A stretch of DNA of 64,000 nucleotides from an uncultured Muribaculaceae bacterium (GTDB lineage: Bacteria > Bacteroidota > Bacteroidia > Bacteroidales > Muribaculaceae). Shown here one piece after another: positions 10,051 to 18,540 of this stretch. The notes below the pieces were generated by a model. It was not told the origin of the DNA. It made no database searches and saw only the letters and a program-made list of their open reading frames with translations. The position numbers and the translations under genes were made by a program. Each line of letters begins with the position of its first letter. Position 1 is the stretch's first letter. The DNA lies in the NCBI GenBank assembly GCA_910584365.1, contig CAJUAF010000012.1, forward strand, positions 17,490-81,489, given 5' to 3'.

Positions 10051-10524
10051 ATGAAGCTGACAAAGATTTTTTCAAGAATAATCGTCCTGACCGTATGTCT
10101 CCTGCCCGGATTCCTCCAGCAGGGATGCACACGCAACAATGGCGACATCGGCAACTGGTTCGGTCGGTGGCAGATCACGGAAATACTCGCTGACGGCACG
10201 CCGGAATCCGGTTATCGCGGGGAGTTCTTCCTTGATTTCCAGAACGATATTATCCGGGGAATCCAACTCGCCCCGAACGGCTACGACCGGGACACCGCCG
10301 AGTGTTACGGCACCTGGAGTCAGCCGTCTGACGATGCACTGGTGTTCGACTTCTCCCATCATCAGGACAAACCGGTCAGGATCTACACTCCTTTCCCGGG
10401 ATTGCATTTTCCTGACGACGGACCTTTCACACTTTCTGTTTCGGAGTCTTCCGGCGACAGATGCACCCTGCGCTACGTTGCCCCGGACGGCACCGGATAC
10501 ACCTATAAGCTCCATAAGCGTTAA
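10051..10524 (+). CDS. Small lipocalin-like lipoprotein
   Basis: Protein of 157 residues with a lipoprotein signal peptide; the lipobox LQQGC places the acylated Cys at residue 26. The mature part (GNWFGRWQITEI, FFLDFQNDIIRGI, AECYGTWSQPSDDALVFDF, LRYVAPDGTGYTYKLHK) is a run of short beta strands as in lipocalin-like lipoproteins of Bacteroidales. It begins 12 nt after the Wzi-like gene and ends 23 nt before legB, so it is part of the same array. Function unknown; it might assist the Wzi-like protein or surface-glycan export (inference). Confidence 0.72.
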   Translation: MKLTKIFSRIIVLTVCLLPGFLQQGCTRNNGDIGNWFGRWQITEILADGTPESGYRGEFFLDFQNDIIRGIQLAPNGYDRDTAECYGTWSQPSDDALVFDFSHHQDKPVRIYTPFPGLHFPDDGPFTLSVSESSGDRCTLRYVAPDGTGYTYKLHKR

Positions 10525-10547
10525 CCCTTTAAATTAAAGCAAATCCT

Positions 10548-11537
10548 ATGCCACGAGATATAAAATATGCACTTGTGACCGGAGCCGACGGTTTTATCGG
10601 TTCCCATCTTGTCGACCTTCTTCTTGCCGAGGGGATAAAGGTCAGAGCCCTTTGTCAGTATAATTCGTTCAACAACTGGGGCTGGCTCGAGGGACATTCC
10701 CATCCCGACCTCGAGATTGTCTGCGGAGATGTGCGCGACGCCGCTTTCTGCCGCCATATAGCCCGGGATGTCGACACGATTTTCCATCTGGCGGCCCTGA
10801 TTGCCATCCCATACAGCTATGTGGCTCCGGAAAGCTATGTCGACACCAACGTAAAGGGGACGATGAATATCTGCCAGGCCGCCAAGGACCTCGGCACGGA
10901 ACGGCTGATCGTCACCTCCACCTCGGAAGTCTACGGGACGGCTCTTTACGTCCCCATCGACGAAAAACATCCCCGTCAGCCCCAGTCCCCCTATTCGGCC
11001 ACGAAAATCGGAGCGGACGCCATAGCCAAGAGTTTTTTCAATGCTTTCGGTCTGCCCGTCGTGATAGCCCGTCCGTTCAACACCTACGGGCCGCGCCAGA
11101 GCGCCCGCGCCATCATACCGACCATCATTTCCCAGATCGCCAACGGCGAGCGGAAGATAAAGGTCGGTGACCTCTCCCCTACCCGTGACTTCAACTATGT
11201 GGAAGATACCTGCCGGGGATTCATAGCCCTTGGACGGGCTGATGGTATAGAGGGCGAAGAAATCAATATCGCAACAGGGACGGAAGTCTCGATGGCCGAA
11301 ACGCTGAACCTGATTGCCGAACTTATGGGGGCCGATATGGAATACGTTGTCGACCCGGAACGTCTTCGCCCCTCCAGAAGCGAGGTATTCCGGCTCTGCG
11401 GCGACAATTCCAAGATTACTTCCCTGACATCGTGGCGCCCGCAGGTCACCTTGCGCGAAGGGTTGGCCAGAACCATCAAGTGGCTTTCCGACCCTAAGAA
11501 TCTCAGACAGTATAAATCCGACATATATAATCAATGA
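10548..11537 (+). CDS. legB: LegB-like nucleotide-sugar 4,6-dehydratase
   Basis: Short-chain dehydrogenase of the extended NDP-sugar 4,6-dehydratase class, 329 residues. The NAD site TGADGFIGSH is at about residues 12-21 and the catalytic YSATK motif near 150. The blocks ALCQYNSFNNWGWLEGH, FHLAALIAIPYSYVAPESYV and RPFNTYGPRQSARAIIPTII are strongly characteristic of LegB, which converts (GDP- or UDP-)GlcNAc to the 4-keto-6-deoxy sugar that starts legionaminic-acid-type synthesis. It overlaps the following ATP-grasp gene by 4 nt, and neuB comes next. The next pathway enzymes (aminotransferase LegC, epimerase LegG/NeuC, CMP-transferase) are not in this window. Confidence 0.88.
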   Translation: MPRDIKYALVTGADGFIGSHLVDLLLAEGIKVRALCQYNSFNNWGWLEGHSHPDLEIVCGDVRDAAFCRHIARDVDTIFHLAALIAIPYSYVAPESYVDTNVKGTMNICQAAKDLGTERLIVTSTSEVYGTALYVPIDEKHPRQPQSPYSATKIGADAIAKSFFNAFGLPVVIARPFNTYGPRQSARAIIPTIISQIANGERKIKVGDLSPTRDFNYVEDTCRGFIALGRADGIEGEEINIATGTEVSMAETLNLIAELMGADMEYVVDPERLRPSRSEVFRLCGDNSKITSLTSWRPQVTLREGLARTIKWLSDPKNLRQYKSDIYNQ

Positions 11538-12508
11538 AGCGCGTCGGGATTCTTTTTCTGGGTGGAGCGAAACGCGTCTCTATGGGGCGGAAATTCCTGG
11601 AAGCCGGAAAAAGGCTCGGCCTGGAGGTCGAGCTTTTCAGCTATGAACTTTCCCCGTGGGTACCTGTTGCCGAAATCGCTGAAATCGTCATCGGGAAAAG
11701 ATGGTCCGATCCCGGATTACCTGATGACCTGGCCCGGGTCGTGCGGGATAAAGGAATTGATATCCTCATCCCTTTTGTAGACGGTGCTGTCGAAGTGGCG
11801 GCCCGCTGCCGCGACAGTGTCAGAGGAGTGTGGACCCCTGTCGGCGACGCTTCCCGCGCCGCCGGAATGTTCGACAAAATCAGTTCCGACCGGATTTTCC
11901 GGGAGGCCGGTCTTCCGGTGCCTGCTTCTGTCAGGGAATTCCCGATGATCGCCAAACCCCGGTTCGGGTCTGCCTCCAAAGGTATCAGGATTCTCGCTTC
12001 CCCCGCTGAACTGGAAGCGCTGGACAACAGAGGAAATTATCTTATCCAGGAATATATCTCACCACGCAAAGAGATTACCGTGGACTGCTACGTGGCCATG
12101 AACGGCGACATTATCTGTACCGTTCCCCGCTATCGTATTGAAGTCCAGGGAGGGGAGGCGTCGGTAACGCGGACTTTCCGTAATCTGGAGGTCGAGGCGC
12201 TCGCCTGCCGGACCCTGGAGGCGACGGGTCTGCGCGGAGCCGTCACAATCCAGATGATTGAACGGCCGGCTCCCGGCAATGCAGCGGACAATGCGGCAAA
12301 GGAGCCGCGATACGTACTGATGGAAATCAATCCCCGCCTCGGCGGAGGAGCCGTCTGTGCCTGTCACGCCGGTGCCCCGCTGCCCGAATTCATCCTCCGG
12401 GATGCCCTGACCCTTCCTTTGTCGCCATGCGCCGACTGGAAGCCGGATATACTTATAACTCGCTATTTCTCTGAAGTTTGTTTCGATTTGAGCCATGAAG
12501 CTGAATAA
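11534..12508 (+). CDS. ATP-grasp ligase of unknown substrate
   Basis: ATP-grasp superfamily protein of 324 residues, similar in layout to carbamoyl-phosphate-synthase-like or PylC-like ligases. An N-terminal Rossmann-like preATP-grasp domain (MKRVGILFLGGAKRVSM) is followed by the ATP site: KPRFGSASKGIRI (about 138-150), then QEYISPRKEITVDCYV, and the metal ligands EINPRLGGGAV (about 263-273). Such enzymes join a carboxylate to an amine or thiol through an acyl-phosphate. The gene lies between legB and neuB with overlaps of 4 and 14 nt, so it should act in the same pathway, perhaps adding an amino-acid or acyl group to the amino-sugar. The substrate is not known. Confidence 0.8.
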   Translation: MKRVGILFLGGAKRVSMGRKFLEAGKRLGLEVELFSYELSPWVPVAEIAEIVIGKRWSDPGLPDDLARVVRDKGIDILIPFVDGAVEVAARCRDSVRGVWTPVGDASRAAGMFDKISSDRIFREAGLPVPASVREFPMIAKPRFGSASKGIRILASPAELEALDNRGNYLIQEYISPRKEITVDCYVAMNGDIICTVPRYRIEVQGGEASVTRTFRNLEVEALACRTLEATGLRGAVTIQMIERPAPGNAADNAAKEPRYVLMEINPRLGGGAVCACHAGAPLPEFILRDALTLPLSPCADWKPDILITRYFSEVCFDLSHEAE

Positions 12509-13505
12509 AGTGATGATTATCGCGGAGGCGGGAGTGAACCATAACGGTGACTATGACCGCGCCGTAGAGATGATATACGCCGCAAAAAAGGCCGGCGCGG
12601 ACTACGTCAAGTTCCAGACTGCGGTTCCCGAACTGGTAATCTCCCGTTTCGCCGAGAAAGCCGAATACCAGAAGGAGACGACCGGCCGGGAGGAAAGCCA
12701 GCTGGAAATGTGCCGGAAAATACATCTCAGACTGGAGGACTACCGCCCGCTGGCTCAGCTTTGCCGTGAGGTGGGAATCGGATTCATGTCTACCCCGTTC
12801 GACCTTGTTTCGATTGACTGCCTGGCTGAACTCGGCATGGATTACTGGAAGATTCCCTCCGGAGAAATAACCAATCTCCCCTATCTTCGGAAGATTGCCT
12901 CCAAAGGGGGAAAGGTCATCATGTCGACCGGGATGGCCGAAATGGCCGAAATCGAGGCTGCCATGGAAATCCTTGTCAGAGGAGGAATACGACGCGAAGA
13001 TATCGCTCTGCTGCACTGCAACACGCAGTATCCTACGCCGATGTGCGATGTGAATCTGCGGGCCATGCAATCGTTCCGGCGACTGAATCCCGGCGCGGTC
13101 GGTTACAGCGACCATACCGTGGGGATTGAAGTCCCCGTGGCCGCCGTGGCGCTCGGCGCGCAGATTATCGAGAAGCATTTCACTCTAGACAAGTCGCTTC
13201 CCGGCCCGGACCACCGCGCTTCGCTGGATCCTGAGGAACTTACAGCAATGGTAAAGGCTATCCGCAATATCGAGCTGGCGCTCGGCTCCCCGGATAAAGG
13301 GGTTTCCGATTCGGAGCGCCCAAATATCGCGGTAGCCCGCAAGAGCATCGTCGCTGCCCGCGATATAAGCGCCGGTGAAACCCTTTCGGAAGAGAATCTG
13401 ACGGTAAAACGCCCCGGCAACGGACTGTCGCCAATGCTGTGGGACACCGTTATCGGCACCCGCGCCACCCGCGATTTTGTAGCCGACGAGCTTATTTCCC
13501 TGTAA
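12495..13505 (+). CDS. NeuB/LegI-type nonulosonic acid synthase
   Basis: Condenses a 6-carbon N-acyl-sugar with phosphoenolpyruvate to make a nine-carbon nonulosonic (sialic-type) acid. The 336-residue length is normal. A TIM barrel starts MIIAEAGVNHNGD and contains DYVKFQTAVPELVI, GFMSTPFD, YWKIPSGE, LHCNTQYPTP, GYSDHTVGIEVPVAAV and IEKHFTLDK, all NeuB signatures. The last 60 residues (ARDISAGETLSEENLTVKRP) are the SAF/antifreeze-like domain. With legB two genes upstream the product is more likely a legionaminic-type sugar than Neu5Ac, but paralogues cannot be separated by eye. No CMP-sugar synthetase follows; prmC is next. Confidence 0.9.
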   Translation: MKLNKVMIIAEAGVNHNGDYDRAVEMIYAAKKAGADYVKFQTAVPELVISRFAEKAEYQKETTGREESQLEMCRKIHLRLEDYRPLAQLCREVGIGFMSTPFDLVSIDCLAELGMDYWKIPSGEITNLPYLRKIASKGGKVIMSTGMAEMAEIEAAMEILVRGGIRREDIALLHCNTQYPTPMCDVNLRAMQSFRRLNPGAVGYSDHTVGIEVPVAAVALGAQIIEKHFTLDKSLPGPDHRASLDPEELTAMVKAIRNIELALGSPDKGVSDSERPNIAVARKSIVAARDISAGETLSEENLTVKRPGNGLSPMLWDTVIGTRATRDFVADELISL

Positions 13506-13519
13506 TACATATCATTCTT

Positions 13520-14404
13520 ATGACACAGACCGAGGAAGGTACCCCGCTTAAAACTGTCCTTGCAGACATTCGCCGGCGTCTCGCCCCGAAATACGGGGAG
13601 AGAGAGGCCCAGGCAATGGCGCGGATTATTTTTGAGAATCTGAAAGGATGGAACGCAGTGGAACTTGTCATCCGTGCCGAAGAACCTGTCAGCGATTTCA
13701 TTGCAGGCCGAGTCGATGAAGTCGTGGAGCGACTTCTTAAGGATGAACCGATTCAGCAGATTTTCGGCGTGGCGGATTTCTACGGGATGACGCTTAAAGT
13801 CACCCGCGACACTCTGATTCCACGCCCGGAGACAGCGGAACTTGTCGATCTGATTGTCAGGGAAAACCAGCGAAAGGACCTTCGGGTGCTGGATGCCGGA
13901 ACGGGGAGCGGGTGTATCGCCGTGGCGCTTGCCCGGAATCTGCCGTTTCCGGAAATCACCGCGATAGACATCAGCGACGGCGCCCTGGCCGTAGCACGGG
14001 AGAACGCCAGGACACTCCGGTGCGATGTCAGTTTCCTCAAGGCCGATATGCTTTCTCTTCCGGCGAATCTTCCCGGTGAGCCGTTTGATATAATTGTCAG
14101 CAATCCCCCCTATATCGCCGAGAAAGAGAAAGGTTCGATGGAAGCCAATGTCCTGGAATATGAACCGGCCACCGCTTTGTTCGTTCCGGACTCCGACCCG
14201 CTGAAGTTTTATCGGGCGCTGATCGGAGCGGCTTCCGCCGGGATGCTTGCCGAAGGGGGCAAACTCTATTTTGAAATCAATCCCCTTTTTGCCCGGGAAC
14301 TTGCGGCGATAACACGTCAGGCAGGATTCGCCGGGGTGACGCTCCTGCGCGATACCGAGGGGAAGGAACGGTTCCTGACCGCTGTCAAACCAACGCGTGA
14401 CTGA
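13520..14404 (+). CDS. prmC: Release factor glutamine methyltransferase PrmC
   Basis: S-adenosylmethionine-dependent enzyme that methylates the GGQ glutamine of RF1/RF2. With the ATG at 13520 it has 294 residues, typical for PrmC; a longer frame exists upstream but lies inside neuB. Family blocks: FYGMTLKVTRDTLIPRPETAELV, VLDAGTGSGCIAVALA (SAM site; Gly-rich) and the catalytic NPPY at 195-198. The gene starts 14 nt after neuB and is followed by recX after 3 nt, so it sits in the same array although its function is unrelated to glycans. Confidence 0.95.
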   Translation: MTQTEEGTPLKTVLADIRRRLAPKYGEREAQAMARIIFENLKGWNAVELVIRAEEPVSDFIAGRVDEVVERLLKDEPIQQIFGVADFYGMTLKVTRDTLIPRPETAELVDLIVRENQRKDLRVLDAGTGSGCIAVALARNLPFPEITAIDISDGALAVARENARTLRCDVSFLKADMLSLPANLPGEPFDIIVSNPPYIAEKEKGSMEANVLEYEPATALFVPDSDPLKFYRALIGAASAGMLAEGGKLYFEINPLFARELAAITRQAGFAGVTLLRDTEGKERFLTAVKPTRD

Positions 14405-14407
14405 TCC

Positions 14408-14926
14408 ATGGCTTTCCGTAAAGAAAGAATTTCGGAAGAGATGGCGACCCAGCGGCTCGAGAGTCTCTGCGTCCGGGGAGAACACTGCCGCTATGAACTG
14501 GAGGAGAAACTTCGTCGGTGGGGCTTTGTTACCGAAGAACGGGACAAGATTCTCGACTCACTGGAAGAACGCCGTTTTTTTGACGACAGGCGTTTCGCTG
14601 CTGCTTTTGTCCGGGACAAGATGCTTTACAACCGCTGGGGAAAGATGAAAATCAGAATCGCGCTTTCGGCCAAGCGGATTGACCGTTCCCTTGTAGAGGA
14701 GGCCCTGGAGGACATCGACGAGGAAGCATACCGGGAATCAGCCCGCAGTTTCCTGACCGCAAAAGCCCGGACAGTCAGGGAGGGTAATACATACGAAGGA
14801 CGCACCAAGCTCTACCGTGCGGGGCTGAGCAGGGGATTTGAATCTTCCCTTGTCGCATCCATTGTAAAGGATCCGGCCACGTGGGGGGAGGAGAACGACT
14901 GCACGAGGGAAGAGGAGGATGACTGA
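14408..14926 (+). CDS. recX: RecX family regulator
   Basis: Small helical protein of 172 residues in the RecX family, which binds RecA filaments and limits recombinase activity. Recognisable repeats of the RecX three-helix module are RGEHCRYELEEKLRRWGF, FFDDRRFAAAFVRDKM and RIALSAKRIDRSLVEEALED. The length is near the family norm. It starts 3 nt after prmC and its stop overlaps the comF start (TGATG). recA itself is not in the window. Confidence 0.9.
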   Translation: MAFRKERISEEMATQRLESLCVRGEHCRYELEEKLRRWGFVTEERDKILDSLEERRFFDDRRFAAAFVRDKMLYNRWGKMKIRIALSAKRIDRSLVEEALEDIDEEAYRESARSFLTAKARTVREGNTYEGRTKLYRAGLSRGFESSLVASIVKDPATWGEENDCTREEEDD

Positions 14927-15720
14927 TGGGCACACGCAACAAAGGTTTTTTCTCCCTGTGCCGCGGGCTGCTGGCCGACCTGCGCGGACTGTTCTACGCC
15001 CCCGTCTGCCCGGTCTGTCACAGGCGCCTGGTCGAGGGGGAGAAGCTGCTTTGTCTTGAGTGTCACTGGAATATTCCCCGTACCGATTATCATCTGTACG
15101 ACAATACCCCCCTGGCGGCCAAACTGACTGACCTGCGGATTCCGTTCGAGCGCTGCGCAGCCTATTTTTTCTATACCCGCAACTCCCCGTACAGTCAGCT
15201 GATACGCGACGCGAAATACAATCATCAGCCTCTGATCAACCATGAGCTGAGCCGCCGATATGCCCGCGAACTCAAGCCATCCGGCTTTTTTGACGGTATC
15301 GACCTTATAGTCCCTGTCCCGATTCACTGGCTCAAACGTCTGCGGCGAGGCTATAACCAGACGGAGTACATCGCCCGCGGTATCAGCATCGAGACCGACA
15401 TCCCCGTAGCCGACGATCTTCTGCGTTCACGGGCCCATGCCACCCAGACCCGCAAATCCGCCTCCCAGCGGCGCATCTCAGCATCCTCGGCGTTCTCCAT
15501 CCATCCCTCATCCATCCCGATCCCCTCCGGGTCCTCTTCAGCTACGGTTTCCCCACACTCCTTTCCGCGCCAGTTCCCCTCCCATATCCTTCTGGTGGAT
15601 GACGTAATCACCACCGGCTCAACCATCCTTTCATGCGCCGCGCTTCTCCGCTCCGCCTTCCCCACCGCGCGCCTCTCCATCCTCTCGCTGGCGACAACGC
15701 CCCCTCCTGCCAGCCGTTAA
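14926..15720 (+). CDS. ComF family phosphoribosyltransferase-like protein
   Basis: ComF/GntX family protein of 264 residues. The N-terminal zinc ribbon has two CxxC pairs (CPVC and CLEC, about residues 26-50), followed by the PRTase fold with FFYTRNSPYSQLIRDAKYN, VPVPIHWLKRLRRGYNQTE and the PRPP-binding loop LLVDDVITTGST. ComF aids DNA uptake in Gram-positives; the role in Bacteroidales is unclear. Between QRRISASSAFSIHP and SHILLVDD there is a Ser/Pro-rich stretch of about 25 residues that the family normally lacks. Its start overlaps the recX stop by 1 nt. Confidence 0.88.
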   Translation: MGTRNKGFFSLCRGLLADLRGLFYAPVCPVCHRRLVEGEKLLCLECHWNIPRTDYHLYDNTPLAAKLTDLRIPFERCAAYFFYTRNSPYSQLIRDAKYNHQPLINHELSRRYARELKPSGFFDGIDLIVPVPIHWLKRLRRGYNQTEYIARGISIETDIPVADDLLRSRAHATQTRKSASQRRISASSAFSIHPSSIPIPSGSSSATVSPHSFPRQFPSHILLVDDVITTGSTILSCAALLRSAFPTARLSILSLATTPPPASR

Positions 15721-15788
15721 TCCACTCCCTCCGAATATCTCTAATATTCCCGAATATAACCTAATCGATTTGTTCCTGCCAGGCAGAT

Positions 15789-16943
15789 TTATCTGCCGTC
15801 TCTCCCGTCTTTTCCGCCGCTTCTCGAGGCAAGCTGCTGCCTGACCGACTCCTCATGAATCGTAGCCAGCAACGCGCGGACAAATTCTGGCGAAAGCCCC
15901 AGCCCGGGGGCCTGCGCCGCCCGACGTTCCATCATCGCCTCATACCGCTCGGGCTGGACAACAGCCATCGAATGGCGCATTTTGAAATCTCCCGTTTCGC
16001 GGGCTACCTCCATGCGCCGCTGCATCAAAGTCATCAGCTCATCATCGAGCTGGTCAATCTGGGCGCGGAGATTCGCGAGGGTAACAGTCTCCGTATCTTC
16101 ATGACGCCATACAAGCCTGTCCAGGATTTCCTTGAGCCGCGCGGGGGTCACCTGCTGGGAAGCATCGCTGAGAGCTTCCGCCGGATTACAGTGACTCTCG
16201 ATTATCAGCCCGTGGAAACCGCGGTCAATCGCCTGTTGCGCTATCGGTTCGATCAGCTCCTTCTTACCGCCGATATGGCTCGGGTCGCAGAGAATCTGGA
16301 GCTTGGGGCCGATTCTGCGGCGCAGCTCCATCGGGATCTGCCATTGGGGAGGGTTCCGATATGAGGTATTCCCATAAACGGAAAAACCGCGGTGGATGGC
16401 GGTTATATGCCGTATCCCGGCATTATATAGCCGCTGGATGGCCCCGATCCAGAGTTCAAGGTCCTGATTCGCCGGATTTTTAACCAGGAATCTCAGGGAG
16501 GCCACATCGCGCCCGTTTGCCTCCGCCCAGCTTTTCGCCGCATCGGCGATTTCCTGTACGGCAAAAGGATTGGTAGTGGTTCTCGCGCCGAGCCACAGTA
16601 TATCAATGCCCCCATCGAGAGCCTCTGCCAGATGGGAAGAGGAAGCAATTTCGGTAGCCACCGGAAGACCGGTCAGCGCCTTTACTTCCCTGAGCCAGCC
16701 GAGCGCCCGGGAACCTCTCCCCTCGAAACATCCGGGGTGAGTCCTGGGCTTCCATACTCCGGCCCTGAACACCGAGATTCCGGTTTCTTTCAGCTGTAAG
16801 GCAGTATCGAGGACCTGCTCCCGGGATTCCGCGCTGCACGGCCCGGCTATGATGACGGGAGATGTCGCGGAGACTTCTACTGCCGGTAAAAGCTCCTTAA
16901 AAAGATTCGACGGCCCGGAGGCTACATTCTGATTTTCTTTCAT
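15789..16943 (-). CDS. Bifunctional DAHP synthase / chorismate mutase
   Basis: Fused enzyme of 384 residues with two steps of aromatic amino acid synthesis. Residues about 25-270 are the KDPG-like type I-beta DAHP synthase (VIIAGPCSAES, FRAGVWKPRTHPG, WLGARTTTNPFAVQE, PKLQILCDPSHIGG, LIIESHCNP), which condenses PEP with erythrose-4-phosphate. Residues about 285-370 are an AroQ/type II chorismate mutase (LRAQIDQLDDELMTLMQRRMEVARETGDFK). This fusion is common in Bacteroidetes, where the mutase part also serves as allosteric sensor. No later in-frame Met precedes the core, so the ATG at 16943 is accepted even though it lies only 7 nt from the promoter -7 box. Confidence 0.95.
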   Translation of the reverse strand: MKENQNVASGPSNLFKELLPAVEVSATSPVIIAGPCSAESREQVLDTALQLKETGISVFRAGVWKPRTHPGCFEGRGSRALGWLREVKALTGLPVATEIASSSHLAEALDGGIDILWLGARTTTNPFAVQEIADAAKSWAEANGRDVASLRFLVKNPANQDLELWIGAIQRLYNAGIRHITAIHRGFSVYGNTSYRNPPQWQIPMELRRRIGPKLQILCDPSHIGGKKELIEPIAQQAIDRGFHGLIIESHCNPAEALSDASQQVTPARLKEILDRLVWRHEDTETVTLANLRAQIDQLDDELMTLMQRRMEVARETGDFKMRHSMAVVQPERYEAMMERRAAQAPGLGLSPEFVRALLATIHEESVRQQLASRSGGKDGRDGR

Positions 16944-16950
16944 GACAATG

Positions 16951-16982
16951 CAAAGTTACCGAAATTTTGCGAGGCATACAAA
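16951..16982 (-). promoter_or_regulatory. Promoter of DAHP synthase/chorismate mutase
   Basis: On the minus strand TTTG (16979-16982), 20 nt spacer and TAACTTTG (16951-16958) fit the Bacteroidetes consensus exactly. The -7 box ends 7 nt before the ATG, so the transcript would be leaderless or nearly so. Confidence 0.85.
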
Positions 16983-17024
16983 CAAAGCGCCCGCTTCCTC
17001 CGGACGGGAGATAAAGCGGGCGCT
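16980..17024 (-). terminator. Intrinsic terminator of the OmpA gene
   Basis: An 11-bp perfect inverted repeat (16986-16996 with 17014-17024, arm AGCGCCCGCTT) lies downstream of the ompA-like stop. On the minus strand it is followed by TTTGTTTG. That T-tract contains the -33 box of the next gene's promoter, so terminator and promoter overlap. Confidence 0.85.
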
Positions 17025-17079
17025 GCAATTCGTGTCTTATGATGTTGTCAGTTGCTTATTGCTGAACTGTCGCCGGGAA

Positions 17080-18294
17080 TCAGTTGCCGGGGACGAAGAT
17101 TACGATACGGTTCCAGTTGTTTACGTCGTAAGGCTGCTGGGAGCTGCCTTCGGCATCGATGCTCAGACGGTCGGCGCTGATGCCGTAGGTCTTGGTGAGA
17201 GCGTCGTAAACGGCCTGTGCGCGGCGCTCGGAGAGCTTCTGGTTATAGGCAGCTGTACCGGTATCCTTGTCGGCGTAGCCCTTGATCAGGACTTTCACGT
17301 CGGGATTGGCCTTGAGGTATTCGGCTGTATTGTAGACATTGACCATTTCCTCGTTGGAAATCTTCGCGGAGTTGATGGTAAAGCGTACAGTCGACATCAT
17401 CGGGGAAGCGGCTACTGCTTCAGGGCAGTCAGGCTGCTGTACCTCGGGACACGGGAGCTGGGATTCAGCGGCGGCGAGAGCGGCGGCTGTCGTCGCGAGT
17501 TCACCGCGGAGGGCGTTGACCTGATTGTTGAGCGAGGCGATATAAGCCTGGTCCTTGCAAGCGTTGTAAGCCTGATAGTTCACTCCGCCGAGATTGAAGG
17601 AGAGACCTCCGATAGCCTGGATATTGATGTCGATAGGATCGTCGATAGCGGCCTGGTTGACATTATCGCCGTAGAATGAAGCGCGCCCTTCAAGGAAGAA
17701 GTCAACATACTGGCAGAGACGGAAGCGGAACTGGATACCGGCCGATACGGGGAGCGCCCATGTACGGCGTGCTGACTGTCCGGGACGGTAGACGTTGCTG
17801 CCTGCGGACTGGATGTCCCATACGTATGTACCTCCGACACCTACGAAGGGAATTACGCTGACAGGACGTCCGGGATTGACACCTCCGAGGGAGTTGCACA
17901 TATCCCACATGAAATCGAAGTTAAGGTTGGCGAACCGGGCTTTGGAGTAAGATACGTTATCCCAGTGCCATGCACCGTAGTAACCGCTGAAGCGGAAACC
18001 CAGATAGGGGGAGAACCAGCGGCCGACACCTAAGTTATAGGTTGCCGTGATATGACGTTTGGGATCGCCGGCCGTCAGTTCGTTCTCGAACATCGGCACG
18101 GAAATACCTGCGCCGAGCTGGATAAACCAGTTGTCATGCCCGTTGACGGCATAGTTGGTCTTGCAGTTGGTAACGTCTACAACACTGACGCTCTCTTCCT
18201 CGACAACGATAGCATCATTCTGCGCGCTGGCCGATTCAGTAGCCATCAGGCCAAAACACAGAGCTGCCGTGGCTAAAAATAGTTGCTTTTTCAT
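17080..18294 (-). CDS. OmpA family outer-membrane protein
   Basis: Outer-membrane protein of 404 residues. The ATG at 18294 gives a clean signal peptide (MKKQLFLATAALCFGLMATE, cleaved after SASAQ); an ATG 30 nt further up would add ten polar residues. The N-terminal half is an eight-stranded-type barrel (DNWFIQLGAGISVPMFEN, YLGFRFSGYYGAWHWDN). A coiled linker (IASLNNQVNALRGELATTAA) follows. The C-terminal 110 residues are the peptidoglycan-binding OmpA domain (DVKVLIKGYADKDTGTAAYN, LSERRAQAVYDALT, NRIVIF). It anchors the outer membrane to the wall and is usually abundant. Single-gene unit with its own terminator. Confidence 0.92.
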   Translation of the reverse strand: MKKQLFLATAALCFGLMATESASAQNDAIVVEEESVSVVDVTNCKTNYAVNGHDNWFIQLGAGISVPMFENELTAGDPKRHITATYNLGVGRWFSPYLGFRFSGYYGAWHWDNVSYSKARFANLNFDFMWDMCNSLGGVNPGRPVSVIPFVGVGGTYVWDIQSAGSNVYRPGQSARRTWALPVSAGIQFRFRLCQYVDFFLEGRASFYGDNVNQAAIDDPIDINIQAIGGLSFNLGGVNYQAYNACKDQAYIASLNNQVNALRGELATTAAALAAAESQLPCPEVQQPDCPEAVAASPMMSTVRFTINSAKISNEEMVNVYNTAEYLKANPDVKVLIKGYADKDTGTAAYNQKLSERRAQAVYDALTKTYGISADRLSIDAEGSSQQPYDVNNWNRIVIFVPGN

Positions 18295-18540
18295 CACTCG
18301 TGGAGTTTTAGTTCTACAATTCATTTAATAGTTTTAGTTGACAAAACAGGTACTCCCTTGCGGGTAGACCGTGCGGATGAAGTTTTTGTCCTTTATACTT
18401 AATTTCGGTATTAAGCAAATTTTAACTGATAAACATCCCCCGGGAAAGATTGGTTCAGTCCGGGAAATATAAATCCTCATTTTTTCTCGCTTCACCGGCA
18501 CTGTTTCCCCTGTCTCCACGAATGATGGATCCGGGCGCAA

